A stretch of 37,610 nt of DNA from a bacterium (GCA_021158225.1 JAGGUZ010000028.1:1-37610), one strand, 5' to 3'; shown: positions 25,964 to 35,009, counted from the stretch's first letter. Translations and numbers: made by a program. Notes: generated by a model from the letters alone, not told the origin.

Positions 25964-26001
25964 TAAAAAAGGATGGACCTGCAAAGATCCATCCTTTTAT
26001 T
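25964..26001. terminator. Bidirectional terminator after groEL
   Basis: Stem ggatgga/tccatcc (25971-25977, 25988-25994) extended by flanking A and T runs, loop of 10 bases, with T-rich tracts on both strands. It lies directly after the groEL stop (26008) and shields the following operon, which has its own promoter. Confidence 0.88.
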
Positions 26002-26007
26002 TAATTC

Positions 26008-27648
26008 TTACATCATTCCCATTCCCGGCATTCCACCCATTCCTCCAGGCATAGCCGAAGCTTCAGGCTTTTCTTCCGGTAAATCCGTAACAGCACCTTC
26101 CATTGTTAGGAAAATAGATGCAATAGAAGTAGCATTTTCAAGTGCACTTCTTGTTACTTTCGCAGGATCAATAATTCCTTCTTTTACCATATCAACATAT
26201 TCATCTTTATCAGCGTTATATCCTACACCCTCCTTTTCGTTAAAAACTTTATCAACAATCACCGCTCCATCTTTCCCTGCATTCTCGGCAATTTGAGCAA
26301 GTGGTGATGTTAGTGCATTCTTAACCAAATGGAAACCGGTAACTTCATCGGTATCACCTTTCTTACCTTCAAGAACTTTAGAAGCTTCCAAAAGAGCAAC
26401 TCCTCCACCCGGAACAATACCTTCTTCTACAGCAGCTTTAGTTGCCTGAAGAGCATCTTCAATTCTGTGCTTTCTTTCTTTAAGTTCGGTTTCCGTAGCC
26501 GCACCAACTTTAATAATTCCAACTCCTCCAGCAAGTTTAGCAAGTCTTTCTTGAAGCTTTTCTTTATCAAATTCAGAAGTAGATCTATCAAGAGATACTT
26601 TTATTTCATTAATACGAGCATCAATTTCGCTTTGGTCTCCCTTTCCCTCCACTATAATACATTTATCTTTATCCGCCACAATTTTATGAGCTTCACCCAA
26701 ATCGGACAAATCTGCAGATTCAAGTTTTAAACCAACTTCTTCAGAGATAACACGCGCACCTGTTAGAGCCGCAATATCCTTTAACATTTCTTTTCTTCTA
26801 TCTCCAAATGCGGGGGCCTTAACAGCCAAAACATTAAATACTCCTCGCAGTTTATTAAGCACAAAAGTAGCAAGAGCTTCACCTTCAACATCTTCCGCGA
26901 CAATAACGATATCTTTCTTTCCCGATTGTACTAACTTTTCAATTAAAGGAAGAACTTCCTGAATTGAAGAAATCTTTTTATCGGTAACCAAAATTTTCGG
27001 ATCCGTCATTTCCGCAACCATTTGGGCAGTATCGGTAACCATATAAGGTGAGATATAACCGTTATCAAACTGCATTCCTTTTACAACTTCTTTCTCAAGC
27101 CCCATTGTTTGAGACTCTTCAACCGTAATAACACCATCGGGACCGACTTCATCCATCATTTCCGCAATAATATTTCCGACCTCTTTATTTTGAGCGGAAA
27201 TTGTAGCAACCTGAGCAATTTTTTCTTTAGAATCGCCAATTTGAACAGCCGTCTCTTTAAGATGTTTAACAATCGCATCTGTTGCTTTATGAATTCCGTC
27301 TCTTAGTTTCATTGGATTTGCACCGGCAGTAACATTTCTTAATCCTTCCTGAATCATTGCATGTGCAAGAATGGTAGCCGTAGTTGTACCATCACCGGCA
27401 ATATCGTTTGTTTTGGTTGCAACTTCTTTAACAAGTTGCGCTCCCATATTTTCGTAAGTGTCCGGAAGGTCAATTTCCTTTGCAATAGTAACTCCATCGT
27501 TTGTAATTGTTGGAGCTCCATATTTTTTATCAAGAACTACATTCCGTCCTTTTGGACCAAGTGTAATTCGAACAGCTTGTGCAAGCTGAGTAACTCCCGA
27601 AAAAAGTTTTTGTCTTGCCTCATCACTGAATATTACTTGTTTAGCCAT
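26008..27648 (-). CDS. groEL: Chaperonin GroEL (Hsp60)
   Basis: Forms the double-ring ATP-driven folding chamber. 546 residues with the ATP-site motifs [20 protein letters not shown] and [19 protein letters not shown], the catalytic Asp in the [13 protein letters not shown] region's companion loop, and a full C-terminal GGM-type tail ([12 protein letters not shown]). It lies downstream of groES (54-bp gap), shares its CIRCE-controlled promoter and is closed by the terminator at 25964. Confidence 0.98.
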   Translation of the reverse strand: MAKQVIFSDEARQKLFSGVTQLAQAVRITLGPKGRNVVLDKKYGAPTITNDGVTIAKEIDLPDTYENMGAQLVKEVATKTNDIAGDGTTTATILAHAMIQEGLRNVTAGANPMKLRDGIHKATDAIVKHLKETAVQIGDSKEKIAQVATISAQNKEVGNIIAEMMDEVGPDGVITVEESQTMGLEKEVVKGMQFDNGYISPYMVTDTAQMVAEMTDPKILVTDKKISSIQEVLPLIEKLVQSGKKDIVIVAEDVEGEALATFVLNKLRGVFNVLAVKAPAFGDRRKEMLKDIAALTGARVISEEVGLKLESADLSDLGEAHKIVADKDKCIIVEGKGDQSEIDARINEIKVSLDRSTSEFDKEKLQERLAKLAGGVGIIKVGAATETELKERKHRIEDALQATKAAVEEGIVPGGGVALLEASKVLEGKKGDTDEVTGFHLVKNALTSPLAQIAENAGKDGAVIVDKVFNEKEGVGYNADKDEYVDMVKEGIIDPAKVTRSALENATSIASIFLTMEGAVTDLPEEKPEASAMPGGMGGMPGMGMM

Positions 27649-27702
27649 AATTATTAATAGTTATGTTTATAAAAGATTCGGTTCGCCTCACAGCTCCCCG
27701 TG

Positions 27703-27993
27703 TTATTTTAAAATTGCGAGCACATCTTCCTCACGGAAAATCATAAGATCTTTTCCATCAAGTTTAACTTTTGTTCCTCCCCATTCTTTAAATAAAATCG
27801 TATCCCCTTCTTTAACTTCAATAGGAATTCGATTGTTATCTTCTCCCATCCTACCGGGACCAACAGCAATAACTTTTCCCTTTTGAGGTTTTTCCTTTGT
27901 AGCGGTATCGGGAATAATAATACCCGAAACAGTCATTTCTTCAGATACCGGCTCAACCACAAGATGATCGGCCGTAGGTTGAATCTTTGCCAT
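27703..27993 (-). CDS. groES: Co-chaperonin GroES
   Basis: The lid of the GroEL chamber. 96 residues: IQPTADHLVVEPV, a mobile loop with TVSGIIIPDTATKEKPQKGKVIAVGPG, and the closing DTILFKEWGGTKVKLDGKDLMIFREEDVLAIL. The usual Tyr in the KY(G/A)GTE(V/I)K segment is Trp here (EWGGTKVK). First gene of groES-groEL, behind a promoter with an embedded CIRCE element. Confidence 0.97.
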   Translation of the reverse strand: MAKIQPTADHLVVEPVSEEMTVSGIIIPDTATKEKPQKGKVIAVGPGRMGEDNNRIPIEVKEGDTILFKEWGGTKVKLDGKDLMIFREEDVLAILK

Positions 27994-28018
27994 AGATAAA
28001 AAGGTTAAATTATATAAA

Positions 28019-28045
28019 TTAGCACTCAGTATTATAAAGTGCTAA
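28019..28045. promoter_or_regulatory. CIRCE element (HrcA operator) of groES-groEL
   Basis: TTAGCACTC-N9-AAGTGCTAA against the consensus TTAGCACTC-N9-GAGTGCTAA: one mismatch in 18 bases with the exact 9-bp spacer. It overlaps the groES -10 box and is placed where HrcA binding would block RNA polymerase. hrcA itself is not in the window. Confidence 0.95.
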
Positions 28046-28058
28046 AAAACACAGTCAA
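28031..28058 (-). promoter_or_regulatory. Promoter of groES-groEL
   Basis: On the - strand TTGACT (28053-28058), a 16-bp spacer and TATAAT (28031-28036). The -10 is the spacer of the CIRCE element. Leader about 30 nt. This is the best sigma-70-type promoter in the window. Confidence 0.85.
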
Positions 28059-28160
28059 GAGAAAATAATATCTTGTCGAACAAATATCCGTTACCAGAGT
28101 AGATGGCGCCATAACAAAAATAAGTGCCACAATCATCATGAGTAAGATGAGTTTTTTCAT
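28032..28160 (-). CDS. Possible 42-residue small secreted/membrane peptide upstream of groES
   Basis: Too short for the ORF track. ATG 28160 to TAA 28032 encodes a signal-peptide-like start (MKKLILLMMIVALIFVMAPS) and a short hydrophobic tail (YYFLLTVFFSTL). TATAAT at 28175-28180 (- strand) lies just upstream. Its start codon lies in a 7-bp inverted repeat (aagatga/tcatctt, 28144-28163) that could hide the start. Its 3' half runs through the groES -35 box and CIRCE. It may be a real small protein, the stump of a truncated secreted protein, or chance; the Met-Lys-Lys-hydrophobic start is the main support. Confidence 0.4.
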   Translation of the reverse strand: MKKLILLMMIVALIFVMAPSTLVTDICSTRYYFLLTVFFSTL

Positions 28161-28185
28161 CTTGGTGAAATGAAATTATATAAAT

Positions 28186-29712
28186 TTACTTCGCATATTC
28201 CTCTGCCCGAGTTTCTCTAACTACATTCACCTTAATTTGTCCAGGATATTGCAAATCGCGTTCAATCTTTCTTGTAACATCATGAGAAAGCTTAACAGCT
28301 CCAAGATCATCAATCTCTTCCGGATTCAAGAATATACGAACTTCCGTTCCAGCCTGAATAGCATAGGCTTTCCCAACTCCATCAAAAGAATTACAAACAT
28401 TTTCAATTTCATCAAGTCTCTTAATATAGTTATCCAAATTATCTTTATTCGCACCCGGACGAGCGTTTGCAATAGCGTTAGCAGCCGAAACAACCATAGC
28501 CTCCAAAGTTTCCGGTTTCGGATCTCCATGATGAGCTTCAATTGCGTGAATTACTCTTTTATCAAGTCCGAATTTTTTTGCTATATCGCGACCAATTGTA
28601 GCATGATTTCCCTGTATTTCGTGATCAACAGCTTTTCCTATATCGTGAAGCAGTCCGGCCCTTTTACTTATATTAACATCAGCGCCAAGTTCACTCGCCA
28701 AATTCGCCGCAAGAAAAGCAACTTCCATAGAATGCTTAAGTGCGTTTTGACCATAACTAACTCTAAACTTAAGACGACCAAGCAATTTAATCAAATTGGG
28801 ATGCAATCCGGCAACACCTGTATCGAATGCAGCTTTTTCACCAAGATCTTTAATAAGTCCGGCAATTTCCTCCTTAACTTTATTATATGTCTCTTCAATT
28901 CTAGCCGGATGAATACGCCCGTCTTCAATAAGTCTTTCAAGAGTTATTTTAGCAATATATCTACGAACCAAATCAAAACCGGCAATAACAATAGATCCCG
29001 GTGTATCATCAACAATAACATCTATACCGGTAATTTCTTCGAATGTATTAATGTTTCGCCCTTCACGACCGATAATTCGTCCCTTCATATCGTCTGACGG
29101 AAGACTTACAATAGTGGCTGTCGATTCAACTGTTGTATCCGCCGCATATTTCTGAATAGCTTCGGCGATAATATATTTCGCCTTTTGTTCAGCCTGCTCA
29201 TTAACTTCTTTTTCGGTTTTTCTAATCTGCTCAACAAGCACCTCTTTTGTATCTTCCTCAACTTTTTTCAGAAGAACATCTTTTGCATCTTCCTTCGACA
29301 TTTGAGAAACTTTTTCAAGTTCCGATTCCTGCATTTCCTGAATTTTCTGCACCTCTTCACGAAGACGCTTTACGGAAGTAACTTTATTTTCAAGTTCCTC
29401 TTTTAATTTATCCGCATCCTCAGCTTTTTTCTCAAGAGATTGTTCCTTTTTAATAAGACGTTCTTCAATTTTTTGTAATTGTTCACGCTTTCGTTTTTCA
29501 TCTTTTTTTGCTTCATCCTGAATTTTAAAAGCATTGTTTTTTGCATCAAGAAGAACTTCCTTAGCCTTATTTTGCGCATCTTTAACCATGTGCACACTTT
29601 TTTCAGCCAAATCCTTGTTTTTTTCTTCAACAAGTTTTTTTCGATAAACATAACCGATACCACCACCAGCTACAAGCCCGATTAAAATCAATAGAATTGT
29701 CAATGTATCCAT
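28186..29712 (-). CDS. rny: Ribonuclease Y
   Basis: A membrane-anchored endoribonuclease that starts mRNA decay. 508 residues: N-terminal TM (LTILLILIGLVAGGGIGYVY), a long Lys/Glu coiled coil (~25-190), KH domain (DDMKGRIIGREGRNINTFEEITGIDVIVDD), HD domain with HSMEVAFLAANLASELG and the metal motif LLHDIGKAVDHE, then EAHHGDP, and the C-terminal domain ending VNVVRETRAEEYAK. Everything expected is present and in order. The long + strand ORF over it (28237-29097) is a shadow. Confidence 0.97.
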   Translation of the reverse strand: MDTLTILLILIGLVAGGGIGYVYRKKLVEEKNKDLAEKSVHMVKDAQNKAKEVLLDAKNNAFKIQDEAKKDEKRKREQLQKIEERLIKKEQSLEKKAEDADKLKEELENKVTSVKRLREEVQKIQEMQESELEKVSQMSKEDAKDVLLKKVEEDTKEVLVEQIRKTEKEVNEQAEQKAKYIIAEAIQKYAADTTVESTATIVSLPSDDMKGRIIGREGRNINTFEEITGIDVIVDDTPGSIVIAGFDLVRRYIAKITLERLIEDGRIHPARIEETYNKVKEEIAGLIKDLGEKAAFDTGVAGLHPNLIKLLGRLKFRVSYGQNALKHSMEVAFLAANLASELGADVNISKRAGLLHDIGKAVDHEIQGNHATIGRDIAKKFGLDKRVIHAIEAHHGDPKPETLEAMVVSAANAIANARPGANKDNLDNYIKRLDEIENVCNSFDGVGKAYAIQAGTEVRIFLNPEEIDDLGAVKLSHDVTRKIERDLQYPGQIKVNVVRETRAEEYAK

Positions 29713-30045
29713 AACAAATAAGTTAGTACTTTGTACATCAACCTAAGAAACCTAAAATAAAAACGAAATACATTTTGATAGAACGAACTGAGACTCAAAA
29801 ATTTATCTCAATATGCGCATACTTTAAAAAAATTTTATTCTTTTTACTTATGTTGTTTTATTATATGCAAATAACTTTTTAATTCCGTTTTCTCTTATTA
29901 CTTAGACCAATCTACATTAATAATTATCCTCATTAAAAGTACTTGATAGCATAATAAAAGTCAACTTAAGTATTTAATAACTTCTTAATATTTTCTTAAT
30001 AATTGATAAGTATGATTGAAATCCCTCTTAATTTTTTTAAATGTT
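29713..30045. other. AT-rich intergenic region between rny and the lamin-tail gene
   Basis: 333 bp between two divergent genes with no supported ORF, RNA gene or terminator. Visible: a 10-bp palindrome tatgcgcata (29812-29821); a direct repeat ttcttaata at 29982 and 29993, one helical turn apart, just ahead of the lamin-tail gene; and a -10-like TATGAT at 30011-30016. It probably holds both promoters, but no full -35/-10 pair stands out. Confidence 0.5.
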
Positions 30046-31998
30046 ATGAAATCGCTTACACTTACATATATGGTCATCTCTCTTTTGTTGTTATATGGCA
30101 TATTCGCTCAAAGAGTAATGGCCGATCCGGCCACACCGGAACCCAAAATTATATCGTTTCCATCTTTATTAATAACAGAAATCGGGTTTAAAGACAGTAA
30201 GAACGACTTCATTACTCTTCAAGTATTTAACGACATGAACAATGGGAACGGCAACACAATTAAAGGCCTATCGTTAAAAGACGATTCCATTTTTTTTACT
30301 ATTGATGATGACATATATATCAGGAATGGCGAAAAAATCTTCATCTCATTCGGGGAGAATAACGACGAAATCAAAACAACAAACGAAGGACTACAGATTA
30401 ATCTTACTAAAAACGGACTTACGGGAACAACAGAACAACTTATTGTAACAAATAACAATCAAAAGATTATTGATGCCGTATGTTGGGTAAACAGTAAACC
30501 GGCAAAATCCGAAATTACAGACTTTGAATATCTTTTTAATCAATCGGCATGGAAAAATAATGACATTACATCCTGTATAAACAGCGATGGAATCAGCAAA
30601 GATCAGTTAATCCAAAGAAAAAATCCAATAATTGATACAAACAGCAAGGATGATTGGGAAATTAAGATTGTCAATTCCGAAACAATTCAAAACATTAATA
30701 ACAATAGTGATGAAGAAGAAAAAAAAGATGATGATAAAGATCAAGAAACGAATCCAATAAGTAAAATTAAAATTTGTGATGGCGAAGTAATTATTAGTGA
30801 ATTTTTACCTAACCCTCTTGGTAAAGATTCAAATCAAGAATGGATCGAAATTATGAATTCTTCGGGAGCTAATTGCTCCTTATATGGTTGGCAAGTCGAT
30901 GACCGAGAGGGAGGCAGTAAAAAGTACACAATAACTTCGTCGGAAATCATCCCTTCCGGCAAATACTTACTGCTCCCCTCTTGGAAAACCGGCTTAAATC
31001 TTAACAACAGTGAAGACAGCGTCAGAATCTTTAATTATGATGGAGAATTAACAGATAGTATTGCCTATGAAGACGCTCCCGAAAACGAAACTTACGCTCT
31101 AAACAAGGAAACGGACAATTTTACATGGACAATAAAACCGACCCCGCTAACAGAAAATTTGTTCCCGAAAATCCCTGAGTTAAGACCGAAGCCGAAAAAA
31201 AAAGAAGAATCAGAAACTAAACCATCAAGCAAAGTAACAAACGGAACATTGTCCGATCAATTACATATTACCGAAGTTTTCCCAAACCCAAAAGGGCAAG
31301 ATAGCGAACATGAATGGATTGAAATTTTTAATGCTTCCGATAGTGAAATAAAGCTTGGAAATTGGAAACTTAACACAACAAATAAAACTTATAATTTCAA
31401 AAATATTATACTCAAAAGACAAAGTTATTTGATTCTTTCAGACAAAGAATTGGGATTTTCACTTAAAAATACCGATGAGAAATTAACATTAAATGACTTC
31501 AACAATAAAGAAATATCAACAGTAACATATGAAAAAAGTTTTGAATCGCAATCATTTATGGAAATAACAACAATAGACGACGGGACTTCAACTAAATCTT
31601 GGATATGGACAGATAATCCAACCCCGGGAGAAGCAAATTACATTAGATATGTATATAGTGGAACAATAAATACATTTGATGAAACAAGCGGGAAATTACT
31701 CTTGTCCGTAAATAGTGGGCAACCAAATGAAAAAGTATTGGAAATTTTGCTCTTACTTTCAGGTGAAAAACTAATCGATTCAATATTTACAGTCGGATCT
31801 CGTATAAATGTTACCGTAAGAAAAGAAGATGGGAATTTAATATTGGAAAATTATACGCTTCTTGAAGAATCTTCCAAACCGGGGCAAACAACAGAAGGAT
31901 CAAGCGGTCTTTTTTATATACTCATTTCCTCTGTCCCTCCATTGGGACTACTCGGCTATGGGGCAATAAAAAAGTTCGGGTTGATAAAAATTGTCTAA
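30046..31998 (+). CDS. Exported protein with tandem lamin-tail domains and C-terminal anchor
   Basis: 650 residues. Signal peptide MKSLTLTYMVISLLLLYGIFA with likely cleavage after VMA; the upstream TTG at 30016 only adds a non-signal stretch, so ATG 30046 is chosen. Three lamin-tail (LTD) modules: a weak one at about 38-190 (LLITEIGFKDSKNDFITLQVFN), and clear ones at about 245-345 (VIISEFLPNPLGKDSNQEWIEIMN) and 405-510 (LHITEVFPNPKGQDSEHEWIEIFN). A short OB-like part (YSGTINTFDETSGKLLLSVN) and a C-terminal TM follow. Four Cys occur as two likely pairs (AVCW/TSCIN, KICDG/ANCSL), so disulfides are plausible and the next gene is a DsbA-like enzyme. Role on the surface is unknown. Confidence 0.85.
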   Translation: MKSLTLTYMVISLLLLYGIFAQRVMADPATPEPKIISFPSLLITEIGFKDSKNDFITLQVFNDMNNGNGNTIKGLSLKDDSIFFTIDDDIYIRNGEKIFISFGENNDEIKTTNEGLQINLTKNGLTGTTEQLIVTNNNQKIIDAVCWVNSKPAKSEITDFEYLFNQSAWKNNDITSCINSDGISKDQLIQRKNPIIDTNSKDDWEIKIVNSETIQNINNNSDEEEKKDDDKDQETNPISKIKICDGEVIISEFLPNPLGKDSNQEWIEIMNSSGANCSLYGWQVDDREGGSKKYTITSSEIIPSGKYLLLPSWKTGLNLNNSEDSVRIFNYDGELTDSIAYEDAPENETYALNKETDNFTWTIKPTPLTENLFPKIPELRPKPKKKEESETKPSSKVTNGTLSDQLHITEVFPNPKGQDSEHEWIEIFNASDSEIKLGNWKLNTTNKTYNFKNIILKRQSYLILSDKELGFSLKNTDEKLTLNDFNNKEISTVTYEKSFESQSFMEITTIDDGTSTKSWIWTDNPTPGEANYIRYVYSGTINTFDETSGKLLLSVNSGQPNEKVLEILLLLSGEKLIDSIFTVGSRINVTVRKEDGNLILENYTLLEESSKPGQTTEGSSGLFYILISSVPPLGLLGYGAIKKFGLIKIV

Positions 31999-32020
31999 AA
32001 CACCTTTTATAAAGTATAAT
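31991..32020 (+). promoter_or_regulatory. Promoter of the DsbA-like gene
   Basis: TTGTCT (31991-31996), an 18-bp spacer and a perfect TATAAT (32015-32020). The -35 overlaps the stop of the lamin-tail gene; the -10 overlaps the ORF-track ATG at 32019, so translation should start at 32055. Confidence 0.65.
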
Positions 32021-32054
32021 GAGCTGTGCAATATTTATTAATCTTTTTCAATAT

Positions 32055-32780
32055 ATGGAATCGAAGAAAGAGAAAAAAGACAATTCATGGCGTACAATCG
32101 GGCTTATATTAATAGGGCTTTTGGTCGGTTATATTAGCGGAAGGTTCGAATTAACAACAATCACTTTTAACAACGATAATAAAACCGTGCGAAATCCTGT
32201 AAAAACGATGGACGATAAATCCGCGGTTACAACTCCATCGAAAAAACCAATTGCAATAAGCGAAGACGACGACCCCTATCTTGGAGATGAAAATACCATT
32301 GTTACAATAATCGATTTCAGCGATTATCAATGTCCATTTTGTAATAAATTTTATAGTAATATTTTACCTCAACTGAAAACCGACTATATAGATACCGGAA
32401 AGGTTAAATATGTATTTCGAGATTTTCCTTTAAACATCCATCCAAAGGCAAAATATGCCCACTACAGTGCAGATTGCGCCCTTGAACAAGGAAAATATTG
32501 GGAGATGCATAACAAACTTTTTGAATCACAATCAGACTGGGAAAAATCGGATGACCTTACGAAAACATTTACAGATTATGCGTCCGAGCTAGGAATGAAT
32601 ACCTCAAACTTTCAAGAATGTCTTGCTTCCGAAAAATATAAAGATGAAGTTAAAAAAGATATAGAAGATGGAATTTCTTATGGGGTAAAAGGTACTCCAA
32701 CTCTTTTTATTAACGGAAAACCAATTAGAGGTGTAAGTAATTATGAATACCTTAAACAAACAATTGAAAAAGCATTATAA
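32055..32780 (+). CDS. Membrane-anchored DsbA-like thiol:disulfide oxidoreductase
   Basis: 241 residues. N-terminal anchor (WRTIGLILIGLLVGYISGRF), a linker, and a DsbA/thioredoxin-4 domain: VTIIDFSDYQCPFCNKFYSNILP with the CPFC active site, the inserted helical domain (YSADCALEQGKYWEMHNKLFE) and the cis-Pro loop GVKGTPTLFINGKPIRG. It should act outside the membrane, making or shuffling disulfides in exported proteins. ATG 32055 is preferred because the promoter -10 covers the ATG at 32019. It lies 8 bp before the P-type ATPase-like gene, so the two are co-transcribed; the upstream lamin-tail protein with paired Cys is a plausible client. Confidence 0.92.
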   Translation: MESKKEKKDNSWRTIGLILIGLLVGYISGRFELTTITFNNDNKTVRNPVKTMDDKSAVTTPSKKPIAISEDDDPYLGDENTIVTIIDFSDYQCPFCNKFYSNILPQLKTDYIDTGKVKYVFRDFPLNIHPKAKYAHYSADCALEQGKYWEMHNKLFESQSDWEKSDDLTKTFTDYASELGMNTSNFQECLASEKYKDEVKKDIEDGISYGVKGTPTLFINGKPIRGVSNYEYLKQTIEKAL

Positions 32781-32788
32781 CCGATAAT

Positions 32789-35002
32789 ATGGAAATACTT
32801 ACCTTGTCCATATCTAAAATGCACTGCGCAACTTGTGCTCAGAAAATAGAAAAAGAACTTTCAAATACGAAAGGTGTTTTAAATTCCGTTGTAAGATTCT
32901 CCAATAAAAAAGCAACTGTTACTTTTGATGAACAAGTAACGAACGAAAAAAAAATAGTTAGAACTATAGAAAAGATTGGCTACAAAGCAGAAATAAATAT
33001 AAGTGAAAATAAAAGACAAAAAAAACGCAAAAAAAGAATACGAATCATTACTTTAAAAATTATAATAGCTACAATTTTTGCCCTAATCACTTTAGCCAGC
33101 CCGTTTTACAAATCACAAATAACCGAGGCATCGCAAGATCTTCTTAATTGGGGACTTTTTATATCTACAATCTTAGTTGTATATATAGGAGCAAAACATG
33201 TACTCGGTGCAACTTTCAACTCTATTAAAAAGTTCAAAATCGATGCGCAAATTTTACAAGGATTCGGGCTTTCCATCCTTGCAATCTACGCATTTGTACT
33301 TATATTAATCCCTTCTCTTAATAATGAACTATCAAGGTTTACGGTTCTAAGCACAATTAATGTTGTATCGATTGTAATACTTATAATTGAATGGATAAGG
33401 CTTTCATACGAAGCCGTTTTTAAAGAAAGCTATGAAACTCTCGTGGGTATACAACCCAAAACAGCGCGCACCATAAGACACGGCACAGAGATGGAACTTG
33501 ATATCGATCAAATTAAAATAGGAGAAACTGTAAAAATTAAAGCCGGAGAAATAATTCCCGTTGATGGAATAATAATCGAAGGAACAACTGAAATTAATGA
33601 AATGATGATAATCGGCGAAATAAATCCGGTCAAAAAATCTGCTGGAGATGAAGTTATTACAGGAACAATGAATGGGAAAGACACAATCGTAATTAAAACT
33701 ACGCAAGTTGGAGAAAACAATACTGTTAACCAACTTATCAATCATATTGGTGAAGCAAAAAAATACCCAGGCTTAAAAGAAAAACGCGCAAATAATATAG
33801 AGAAAATATCCACAATTATTTTGCTGATTTTATCGTTAGGGTTATTTATATTTTGGACACTTTGGGGAGCTCCAATTTTTATTGGAATTTTTAGTGCAGT
33901 TTCATTGTTACTTATATCAAATCCTCAATCATTTAAACAAGGATCAATTATTCCAATCAATTTTACAATAGAAAGACTGGCTCTTAACGGAATTGTTTTT
34001 AAGGGAGGAAGAGCGCTCGAAATAGCAGATAAAGTAAACCACGTAGTTTTTAACAAAACAGGCATATTAACAAATGGTATCCCAGAAATAACAAACGTTG
34101 TTACTAAAAACGCATTCAACGAAAAAAGATTTTTAATCCTTATAGGATCTTTGGAAAACGCTTCAACCCATCCGTTCGGTGAAGCAATCGTGCAGTATGT
34201 GAAAAATCAAAAAATAACAATTAAAAAAGCTTCATCGGTTAAAACAATCGATGGACTTGGAATACTCGGAATCGTTGATGGGGAAGAAATTATTGCCGGG
34301 AACTTAAAACTTATGGAAAAATCTAATGTACAAATGCACGATGAGTTGATTCATAAAGCTGAAATCCTTTCCAAGAATGTAAAAACTCCAATCTACGTTG
34401 CTCGGAACAGAGAACTTGTTGGCATTATTGGAATTGCAGATTCTATAAAAGAATTTTCCAAAGAAGCCATTATGATGTTAAGAAAAGGAAACTACAAATT
34501 AAGTATTATAACCGGTGATAACAAAGCCATCGCCAATCATATAGCGGAAGAAGTAAGGGTTAGAAACGTAATCGCAAATCTTGTTCAACATGAAAAAACA
34601 AAATACATTACTTCCCTTCAAAACAACGATGAAATTGTAGCTTTCGTAGGAAACGGCATTAACGATGCCCCTGTATTAATGCAAGCCGATTTGGGAATAG
34701 CCTCCGGCGTAGGAAATGACATCGACTTGGAAGAATCCGATGTTACTCTTTTAAGCGATAATCTATTACAAGTTGATAAAGCACTCGGCATATCAAAAAA
34801 AATATTACAACAAACAAAGAATAATTTTTATTTCTCATTGCTTTACCATATAACAGCATTTTTGCTTGTCTCCGGAATAGCTTATCCTATATCTAATATT
34901 ATATTACCTCCAATTTTCGCTCCGATTATAATGGGAGCATTCGTATCTTGGATGTTCTATAAAATCGGAAAAATAAAGCAAGAAACTTCATTCAATTTTT
35001 AA
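32789..35002 (+). CDS. P1B-type (copper-ATPase-like) protein with lost catalytic motifs: probable pseudoenzyme
   Basis: 737 residues with full CopA-like layout: N-terminal HMA domain with MHCATC (Cys13, Cys16), a basic linker, TM pairs, A-, P- and N-domains and two final TMs. The phosphorylation motif DKTGT reads NKTGI (Asn422, codon AAC); the metal-transport CPC of the sixth helix reads NPQ (378-380); TGES of the A-domain reads IGEI (275-278); GDGxND reads GNGIND (Asn622). TGDN and the HP of the N-domain (ASTHPFGEA) remain. By family knowledge the Asp is the phosphate acceptor and CPC the ion site, so pumping is not expected. The ORF is nevertheless unbroken and near normal length. Co-transcribed with the DsbA-like gene (8-bp gap). 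It may act as a metal-binding sensor or scaffold, or be in early decay. Confidence 0.9.
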   Translation: MEILTLSISKMHCATCAQKIEKELSNTKGVLNSVVRFSNKKATVTFDEQVTNEKKIVRTIEKIGYKAEINISENKRQKKRKKRIRIITLKIIIATIFALITLASPFYKSQITEASQDLLNWGLFISTILVVYIGAKHVLGATFNSIKKFKIDAQILQGFGLSILAIYAFVLILIPSLNNELSRFTVLSTINVVSIVILIIEWIRLSYEAVFKESYETLVGIQPKTARTIRHGTEMELDIDQIKIGETVKIKAGEIIPVDGIIIEGTTEINEMMIIGEINPVKKSAGDEVITGTMNGKDTIVIKTTQVGENNTVNQLINHIGEAKKYPGLKEKRANNIEKISTIILLILSLGLFIFWTLWGAPIFIGIFSAVSLLLISNPQSFKQGSIIPINFTIERLALNGIVFKGGRALEIADKVNHVVFNKTGILTNGIPEITNVVTKNAFNEKRFLILIGSLENASTHPFGEAIVQYVKNQKITIKKASSVKTIDGLGILGIVDGEEIIAGNLKLMEKSNVQMHDELIHKAEILSKNVKTPIYVARNRELVGIIGIADSIKEFSKEAIMMLRKGNYKLSIITGDNKAIANHIAEEVRVRNVIANLVQHEKTKYITSLQNNDEIVAFVGNGINDAPVLMQADLGIASGVGNDIDLEESDVTLLSDNLLQVDKALGISKKILQQTKNNFYFSLLYHITAFLLVSGIAYPISNIILPPIFAPIIMGAFVSWMFYKIGKIKQETSFNF

Positions 35003-35009
35003 AGACTTT

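Noticed and set aside
28237-29097. 286-aa + strand ORF opposite rny
   Set aside because: It lies antisense to the strongly conserved RNase Y gene and has a Ser/Asn/Ile/Phe composition typical of a mirror frame, with no domain.
32789-35002. Sequencing error as the cause of the ATPase motif changes
   Set aside because: Four separate motifs spread over more than 1 kb are changed by substitutions without any frame break, so one error cannot explain it.
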